A stretch of 64,000 bases of DNA from Viridothelium virens (lineage: Eukaryota; Ascomycota; Dothideomycetes; Trypetheliales; Trypetheliaceae), in assembly GCA_010094025.1 (NCBI GenBank), contig ML991830.1:62001-126000 (forward strand), read 5' to 3'. Below, one piece after another: positions 56,649 through 64,000 of the stretch (its first letter is position 1; the number at the start of each line of letters is the position of its first letter). A program made the translations under genes and the position numbers. The notes under the pieces are model-generated. The model did no database searches. It worked only from the letters and a program-made list of their open reading frames with translations, and was not told where the DNA came from.

Positions 56649-57943
56649 ATGGAGGCTTCTCCTGTAATCGAGGCTCTTTACCTTGCAACTTCGGTTTCCA
56701 GCGCCGAATCTGGTAACCCCGCTAACGAGATCCGTCAGAACTCACGATTTGTCATCGGTAGCACTATAAAAGAATGGATCACGGCGCAGAAGGGTCCTGC
56801 CCTGTTTGCGTGCGCCGATGTCGAGGTTCTACATGTCAGCGGACTCTGGACTCTGCGCAAGAATGGTCTGATCTCTACCGAGGAAGGCTTTGAAATAGGT
56901 ACTGGCATCAAGGCAGCCGATGTCCTCATAGCCACCGATGACGAGCCCGAGGACTGGGGTGAAAATATCTTGCTGGAGCGAGTTGGTGGTGAGGGTATTG
57001 AATGGGAAAAGGTCGCACGAAGTGATCAGGATGTTGCAGATGTTTTGATGGCAGATGGCTATGTTCATGGCCTCCTCAGGAAATTACCCAGCCTCAAGTC
57101 ATTATCGTGTGTTCTCCCCCTTTCCCCCTTGGTTTGCTAGAAAAGAACTCACAGATTTTGTCAGTTGGACATCTAAAATGCCCTTCGCACCTAGTTTCTG
57201 GCCTTGTCTGAGTCCTTTTCTGCAGAACTTGGATCTTGATTTTGGTGGTGTTAATCGCAGTGGTGACTTCCTGAAAGGACTGACTGACCTCACCCTGCTG
57301 CGCACTTTGAAGCTGACTGGAATGCTGCCGAGTTGGCAGAATGAGATCTGGAAGACTGCTTGGAAGAACCCTGCATTGGAGACTTTGGAGTTGGGCTCCG
57401 CCTGGACACCAACGTTTCGAGGCGACGGTACCAAAAGTTGGAAATTCATTGATTCGGACTGGAAGATGCCAGATATTGGCGCCACGGGAGTAATCGAGCA
57501 TCTGTAAGTCTTCATATCTTCATACTCCACTTTGACTTCAAGGAGGCCCTCAGCTCAGGTTTTGCATTTTCAGCGGTAGCGACGGCTACGGTGGCTGCAT
57601 TCACCACAATTACGGCGTTGGGGAGTACCTCGATATCCAATCCATCCGACACGCCCGAACCGCAGCTACCGTCTCCTCTCCACTTTCGTCACCAACGAGA
57701 GGGTCTCCTCATAGTGGGAGGAAATCTGTGGGCCCCCTCAATATTACACGGTTGAAGCTCCACGGCTTCATCGTCAACGCATCGGCGTTCCATGCACCGG
57801 AACTGCAGAACTTGCGGTTTGTCGAATTTTCGGCCGTGTGTGTGGACGCGGGCTTCTCATTAACAGTGGAGACGAATGTGGAGGAGGTGCGCTTGGAAGG
57901 TAAATGCTACAAAGTGGAGGATGGTATCATTGTAGCTGAGTGA
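56649..57943 (+). CDS. Hypothetical leucine-rich protein (F-box/LRR-type tail)
   Basis: Three exons: 56649-57106, 57141-57503 and 57574-57943, 396 residues. The first intron is only 34 bp (43 bp with an alternative donor), the second 70 bp with a GTAAGT donor. Start MEASPVIEALYLATSVSSAE. Exon 1 has IRQNSRFVIGSTIKEWITAQ and VEVLHVSGLWTLRKNGLIST; exons 2-3 have irregular leucine-rich segments (LQNLDLDFGGV; LTLLRTLKLTGM; LETLELGSAW; ITRLKLHGFIV; LQNLRFVEFSA), typical of the LRR tail of fungal F-box-like proteins. An N-terminal F-box is not evident. Function unknown. The very short first intron is the weak point; it closes the frame exactly. Confidence 0.6.
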
Positions 57944-58576
57944 AGGGCGAGACTTGAATATAGGTACCTTGAAACACAGCTAGAGAATGACGAACAATGA
58001 AAACCCCATATTAAAGATCGGGGATATCCCCGACAAAACCCAAAAAGATGATAGTCGAGAGGTAACTCCAGGTCGCAGCTTGACAGTGCAAATTCTAGAC
58101 TTTGCAGTCCACAAAAAATAAGGAGGGACCAATACGACCATGTCTACCTAGTAGTCCAGGGGGTCGCCATTGATGTAGTAATTACGCGGTGTCGTGGTAG
58201 CTGCAGCTGTTTCCGAGCACGGACAGTTGTTGATGTCAACATTGACGGTCAGAGTAGGATTGCGAGCCGAAATAGTCCTAGAGAGCCACCAAATGTTAAG
58301 GATAGGCCTCGAAGCCTCCTCTCCAGCTTCTGCGATTTTTGTGTTTTATTTTTTATGTCTTCTCTAAATTTAATTCAAGCTTGACCGGTTGGAAATTCGA
58401 GGTTGTGGATACTGACCGGGCGCGTGCAGGGGTTTCTCCCCGCCATCTCGTGTGCCCAACCCCCTCTACACAGCGTCGCCAGCCTCCAATCAACCAATGG
58501 TAGAATAATACCATGACCCTCGCCAAGATGCATCTCTCCTGTCCTTTTCGCCACCTTGGTATTGCTAATCAAAAAT
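57944..58576. other. Promoter region of the DUF3433 gene, with a candidate exon on the minus strand
   Basis: Apart from the candidate exon at 58148-58330 listed separately, nothing is seen. The segment 58380-58570 reads through on the minus strand without family support. Confidence 0.4.
58148..58330 (-). other. Candidate C-terminal coding exon
   Basis: Minus-strand frame from a stop at about 58337 to TAG at 58148 reads IAEAGEEASRPILNIWWLSR, then TISARNPTLTVNVDINNCPC and TTTPRNYYINGDPLDY. The composition and the clean stop look like the end of a real protein, and TCGCAG or CTCTAG could serve as acceptor. No upstream exon or ATG was found before the divergent DUF3433 gene begins, so it may be a remnant or a short gene with a distant first exon. 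Confidence 0.3.
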
Positions 58577-61500
58577 ATGAACCTGGATGAGCCTTTTGCG
58601 TTGAAGCATACGAATGGTGAGTCGTCGAAACCGGAGCTTGACAATTCACCGCCTTGCCGCAACAGGTGCAGAAAATCATTCACTAACTTTTTATTTTGTC
58701 GCACAGTCAGTAGACCGCAATTAGCACACGCAGGTTCTAAACAATCCGAGACCGCTTCTGAACACTATTTCTCCCTCTCCGAAGGTGGCTCTAGCAACGG
58801 CGATGAGACACCGTATCGCACTCCACCCTCACGCCTCAGATCTCCGGACGAAGGCAATGGGAACAACGCTTCCCGTTCTTTACTGTCGCTCGTGACGAGC
58901 GCAAAGAAGCGACACCAGGGAGAATCTAGTGTTTCTCGACAGGACAATATCGGCATCAAGCGAAAGCCAGTACCTCCGAGCACCGCCGTCTCTGCTGGTC
59001 CCTCCCAGTCTGCGTCACTACAACCACCGCGAAGGCCCATGGACGAGATGGCACCGACACCAGGAATCGACGATACGCCATACATTCGCTTTGCCATTGA
59101 GCAACTGACAAGGGACGAAGAGGTCCGGGGCTCTCGCGGCTACGAAAGTCCTACCAACGTACGGAACGTTCGCAACGTCCGCAACGTTCGCAGCGCCTCT
59201 CCGCAACGAGATGAGATCATCCCAGACAATCGCCTGAGCAGTGTCCAACAACGTGCATCTGAAGAAGAAGAGGTAGAAGAGGTAGAAGAAGGAGTTCAAC
59301 CCAACCAGTCTCCGCCTACACCCCCGCAGTATCCTGAGCACACGACTTTCGCCAGATATGATCCTCTTGGTAAGACATCTGCTCGAGTATAGTATAATCG
59401 TGGACTGACTTGACAATTTTCATAGCAACCCAACCAGACAAGTTCGTACCTTACCAACCACCCAAATACTCGATTCAATATCCTGCATTAAGCTTTCGTC
59501 CTGCAATTCTCCGTCCTACCTGCTTGGGAATCTTCATATTCCTTTGCCTCCTTATGCTGGTAGGACTTCTCGTGTCAGCCATCTGGTCATTAACACACAA
59601 TGGCCTGTGGAATTATGGCACATTCGGAGATGCCCGATATTTCGTCTTTGAATACCTCCCAACATTCCTCGGCATGATACTTCTCATCTGGCTAATACAG
59701 ATCGAAATTGCAGTATATCGCATTTCCCCTTTTATCGCCATGACTTCTGATTCTACGTATCTACGATGCTACGGACCTTTATTGAGTTTATATCCCACGA
59801 ATTTTCTTCTTCCAGATTTTCAGCATTTCCAAGCAGGCCTTCCAATCATCGGCATTTTCCTTCTCATCTCCTGGCTGCAGATCTTTTCGATTCCCCTATT
59901 AGCGTCTTCTTTCGATGTACGATACGACGGAAACCCGGCCAACGGAGCTTGGCGCTGGATGGCTGTACAGGGTGTCATCTGGGTGGCCATCATACTTTTA
60001 ATCATCCTAATTGCGGCTCTTGTCGCTCTTCTTTTCTATCTTCAACGGGTCCGCACTGGTCTGAAGTGGGATCCTCGCTCTATCGCGGATGTTGTGGCTT
60101 TGCTCGAACGGGCTAACAACCTGCGTGTTTACCACAACTCCGAGGCCTTCAACAGTCCCCACGACTTTGCGGATCGCTTGCGCGATCGCTCAGATCGGCT
60201 TGGCTATTGGCATACTTACAAACAACCCGCCTACATCTTCTACGGTCTTGGAGAGGAAGGCGCCTCTGCTCGCCGTTATACTGTCGAGAACGGGCAAATT
60301 CGAGAACAGGAGCCAGAGTACGCATCTGCTGATATGGATTTGGAGGCTCAGTCAAAGCGCCCAATCTCCCAGCAACCTCTTCGCCGGTCCTTCTCCCCAG
60401 TCCATTTTCGAGACGGGTCCATTAACTTTGCCGCAATCCGACACCGACATCTTCCCTGGTTTCTCCACTTTAGCTCCTCCCTCCTCTGGGCTCTTACCGC
60501 AACCATTCTCCTTCTGGCGTTTCTGATCGTCTCCTTCGTCAACCGCGGCGTTCTCGCCGGCTTCTTGCCCGATGTTCCAGTAGGCGCCAACTCTGCCGGC
60601 TTTTCAGCTCCAAATTTTCTCTTCAGCTTCATTCCCGCAGTGTTGGGAATGCTCTGCTTTCTCTTGTGGCTCCCAATCGACCTCAGCTTGCGACGACTCC
60701 AACCCTACGCCGAACTCGCCAAGGCGGACGGTGCAACTGCAGATAAAAGCCTGTTGCTCGACTATCCGGCAAATCTCCCTTTCCTTTGCACTCTACACGC
60801 CCTCATAAATCGTCACTGGCGCGTTGCAGCACTCAGTTTCATCACCCTTCTCGCAGCCATCGTTCCAATCCTCGCCGGCGGCGTCTTCTGGGCTCAATTC
60901 TACACCAACACGCAGTCCATTCGGGTCACCGCCGAGGCAAAGGGTTATTATCCTCTCTGCGTCTTTCTTGCGATCTACGCCGCAGGCTACTGGCTTTCCT
61001 TCGCAGGACGCAATCGCAGTCTTCCGCACGAGAGCAAGACCGTTGCGGAGCTGATCAGCTGGGTCTACATGAGCCGCATCCTCACCGACGAAGCCTTCTC
61101 AGGCGTGCGCACCAAGACGGAACTCGTCACTCGCCTGCTCAGCGTCCCCGTCGCTGAGCGCGGTAGCATCCCTCCAGCTCCTGCCCCGGATGCTCGCCTG
61201 TCCACAGCTGCCGGATCAGCAGCAGTCCCGCCTCGAATCGATACCCAGCCCCCTTCCGAAACAGGCGCTACCTCCAGCGCTGCCGCGCCCCCGCACCTCG
61301 CCTTCGACACCACAGGCTCGCACGAGCAAGACTACTACGACGCCGAAGCCTCGACCTCTCATGGCCGCGCCAGTTTGCAGCCACCTCCCCACCCTCATGT
61401 CGGGCCCTCGACCTCCACCTTCGAGTCTGACTCCACAGGCACGGGGCGAGTGCCGACGTCCGGGATTGCTGCCACGCTCTCGCGCTTCAACGCCAGCGTG

Positions 61501-61749
61501 CTCTCGCTCGCCAGTCGAGTTGGGCGAGTGCGGGCGCGGCATCCCAACCTGATGGTGGAGGAGAAAGGGAAGGTGGGGCTGCTGCCGAGGTATGCGTTTG
61601 GGATATACAAGGGTAGGGACGGGAGGGAGCATCTAGGGATCGAGCGGGTCGGACGGGTCGGTGTGCCGGGGGTGGTGGTGTTGAGTGGGCATGGGGATGA
61701 GGAGGAAGGGATAGGGAGGCGGAGTTGGATGAGTAGGAAGAGTGGGTGA
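58577..61749 (+). CDS. DUF3433 multi-pass membrane protein
   Basis: Start MNLDEPFALKHTN at 58577 (ATG at 58556 also in frame). Likely intron 58617-58706 (90 bp, GTGAGT donor, CTAAC branch, GCACAG acceptor) is also in-frame open; intron 59370-59425 joins ARYDPL to ATQPDKFVPYQPPKY. About 1008 residues. After a disordered N-terminus come two halves, each with the DUF3433 pattern: SFRPAILRPTCLGIFIFLCL and HLPWFLHFSSSLLWALTATI start the halves; YLPTFLGMILLIWLIQIEIA matches FSFIPAVLGMLCFLLWLPID. About ten transmembrane helices in total. AELISWVYMSRILTDEAFSG precedes a disordered tail. Widespread in Pezizomycotina, function unknown. A tandem of NVR triplets (NVRNVRNVRNVR) lies near residue 180. Confidence 0.88.
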
Positions 61750-62292
61750 AATGTGATAGGGGATGGAGTAGCAGGGGGAAACGAGGGAAACGAAAGATTT
61801 ATTCATGGACGATTGATGATGATGAAGACGGAATTCAGAATGAGGAAACGAAAAAAAGGCGATGGCGATGATGATTTTTTTACTATTATCTCTGTAATAT
61901 AATCCGCGGACACGCATAGAGGGATAAGATGGACAATCTCTTGACGGCTCGGGAATGGGATCTGACACGGGCAATACGGACAAAGGATAGAATAGACAGC
62001 TGTAGATATTAATGTCTTAGGGAGCAATTCCTAGTATTATACAACCAAAATTGGCGCAACTCCGTAGTCGAGATTTTGCACTCTGTGGCGTAGGATGCAT
62101 TTCTAATCTGAGCTTGGAAAGCGATGAAACTGCATGGAGCAAATGTGATTCATCCTTATCTACCTATCTAGCTGTTTCGAAAAGTTCCATAACCGTGTTT
62201 CCATGCCACAACCCGCTGTGAGCCATCGCCATCATTACCGATCCCCCTCGATGAGCGAGCCACTATCTTACATCCTGTGAAATCTCCGCTGT
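61750..62292. other. Intergenic region between convergent DUF3433 and DEAD-box genes
   Basis: Holds two 3' flanks. AT-rich with TTTTTT and GATGATGATG microrepeats at about 61815-61880. No gene supported. Confidence 0.5.
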
Positions 62293-64000
62293 CTACCAGG
62301 CACCTCCCAAATCAGCTCCACCGGCTTCCTCGTCCTCTCCATTTCCGTCAGCCTTCCAACCATCATTCCCATTGGACCCAGAATCACCTCCGAAGCCAGC
62401 GCCGGCATCAGCACTGGCATTGGGACCGGCGTCAGCACTTGGCAGGCCTTCAGGGGATTCCTTGTCATCATCGTTGTCGTCGTGCTCGAAGATGAGTTCT
62501 CCCTCCGGCATCTTGCTCTGCAAAAAGTCGGGAATTTGCTGATGGCATTCCACCAAGATCTTGGTAAGTTCGTCACCGATGTCGTCATTACGATCGTTGT
62601 AGAAGGAGGTCGCCATGCCACGATTGCCGATACGAGCAGTGCGGCCGATGCGGTGAACGTATTCGTCAATACCACCATGCATTGCAGAAGGCATGTCGTA
62701 ATTGACAACGTGCATGACATGGGCAATGTCTATACCTCGAGCAGAGACGCCGGTGGTGACCATGATTGGCGTATTGCCGAGACGGAAGTTGCGACTGTTC
62801 CTTTGTTAGCGTTTGGTCCGATTACTGAAGAGGGTCAGACATACAGTGCATCTTCGCGCTCACGTTGCGTCCGATCCGAGTGCATCGAGGTGGAGGGCAA
62901 ACCAGAATTGTAGAGGAAGTCATCCAACAAGTCTGCCATCCGACGACTATTGACGAATATCAAGGTACGAGCAGGAGGTAAAGTATAAAGAAGGTCTTTT
63001 AGAGCACCCTGTTTCAAATTGTCCTCTACCCAGACGACGCGCTGTTGAATGAAGCGGTGAGTAGATCCAGCACGACCAACGCGAAGACGAACATAATCGG
63101 TGGACATATATTCGTTGGCGAGGATACGGGCATTTTTAGGGAAGGTTGCAGAGAACATCAAGAACGAATGGTCCTCGTTTGCGTTGGATTCTGGTATAAT
63201 TAGTCGATTTCGTGACTGCAAGGCTCCCCGGCCAAGACTCACCTCCACTTGCCATAATCCTGCCTAGAGATTCTTCCCAGTCATCCTGCACCAATTCGTC
63301 CGCCTCGTCAATGACGGTATACCTGAATGAAGTTAGTTCAAACTTCAGGAGGGCTGCCTAGGTGCACATACTTGAGCCTGTCGAGAGCGATGACGCGAGG
63401 TTGATTCATTAAGTCTACCAGGCGGCCTGGAGTTGCCACTAGAAGATCACAGCCTTTAAATAAGTCCTCTCGCTGAGGGCCAGTTGGAGCTCCACCGTAG
63501 ATGCAGCAAGGGCGAAGCATGGTTCTGTAGCAAAGCTTGCGAGCCTCGTCGAAGATCTGGAGAGCGAGCTCACGGCTAGGGGCGATCACTAGCACAAGAG
63601 GCTCAGCTCGAACGCCACTGTTCTTAATGTCCATATGAGCGCTGGACGGAGGGCGAGGGGCCGCCAATTTCTTCCATTTTCCCATTAATTTGGAGAGGAT
63701 GGGAATGAGATAGGCGGCTGTCTTGCCAGATCCTGGGATTTGTTAGCTCGATATGACTATGAATTGAGCTGATCGTGGTTCAACGCACCAGTTTGAGCGC
63801 ATGCAATGACGTCTTTACCCTCGATCACGGCTGGGATAACATACGACTGCACCGGAGTGGGCGCATCGTATTCGAGCAGGCGAGTGATAGTGTCTAACAC
63901 GACAGGGTGAAGACCAGCATCCTTAAACTAAGAAGAAGTCAGTCATAAACAAAGAGCGACAACGACACAGGCTTATACCTACCTCCTTGATAGGATTGAC
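62293..64000 (-). CDS. DED1/DDX3-like DEAD-box RNA helicase (N-terminus off right edge)
   Basis: Read leftward: FKDAGLHPVVLDTITRLLEY and TPVQSYVIPAVIEGKDVIAC (Q motif), then AQTG, an intron, SGKTAAYLIPILSKL (motif I), LVLVIAPSRELALQIFDEAR (Ia), LVATPGRLVDLMNQ (Ib), an intron, then YTVIDEADELVQDDWEESLG (II), FLMFSATFPKNARILANEYM (III), PARTLIFVNSRRMADLLDDF (IV), MVTTGVSARGIDIAHVMHVV (V) and YVHRIGRTARIGNRG (VI). The C-terminus is acidic then Gly-rich, ending GGADLGGAW at 62293. Such helicases unwind RNA duplexes with ATP, typically in translation initiation. The order of motifs fits the DED1/Vasa branch; whether this is the essential DED1 or a paralogue cannot be told without the N-terminus. 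At least five introns. Confidence 0.9.

Overview
The window is nuclear DNA of a filamentous ascomycete (Pezizomycotina). Genes are compact with short introns (mostly 47-100 bp, GTRNGY donors, CTRAY branch sites, YAG ends). The gene set is typical of the group: a WDR6/Rtt10 homologue, Spt5, a Cab4-type pantetheine-phosphate adenylyltransferase, an Atg28-like protein, a DUF3433 membrane protein, a NACHT NLR-like protein and an AAT-family permease. The class within Pezizomycotina cannot be fixed from sequence alone. No tRNA, rRNA, CRISPR array, LTR element or intact transposase was recognised.

Layout. 0-11 kb: an NLR-like gene (alpha/beta hydrolase plus NACHT) running off the left edge, the WDR6 homologue, an orphan fragment of an NRPS-like adenylation domain, and an HNH-like gene interrupted by an in-frame TAG. 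11.6-26.4 kb: a conserved core block with an amino-acid permease, Spt5, an F-box protein, and a head-to-head pair of Cab4-type enzyme and DCAF7-like WD40 protein. 26.4-34.2 kb: a gene-poor, degraded accessory island with two unrelated helicase remnants, a gene ending in 21-nt micro-exons, two copies of a small coiled-coil gene family (one intact, one decayed, duplicated with their 5' flanks), and fragments of an unknown domain ending in KYQI. 34.2-43.5 kb: a small secreted expansin-like protein, Atg28-like protein, a kinase-like phosphotransferase, an alpha/beta hydrolase and an MFS transporter. 44.3-52 kb: two cell-surface genes, a large GPI-type repeat protein and a membrane-anchored aspartic-protease-like protein that lacks its first catalytic Asp. 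52.5-64 kb: a cyclase-family hydrolase, two unrecognised genes, the DUF3433 protein, and a DED1-like DEAD-box helicase running off the right edge.

The genes do not form an obvious single pathway. The core genes serve transcription elongation, tRNA modification, CoA synthesis, autophagy and transport. The accessory parts concern self/non-self recognition (NLR), the cell surface and secretion, and relics. The most unusual part is the 26.4-34.2 kb island, above all the micro-exon gene with two same-length, similar introns and the duplicated coiled-coil family. Splice sites below were read by eye and checked for frame; they have no transcript support.
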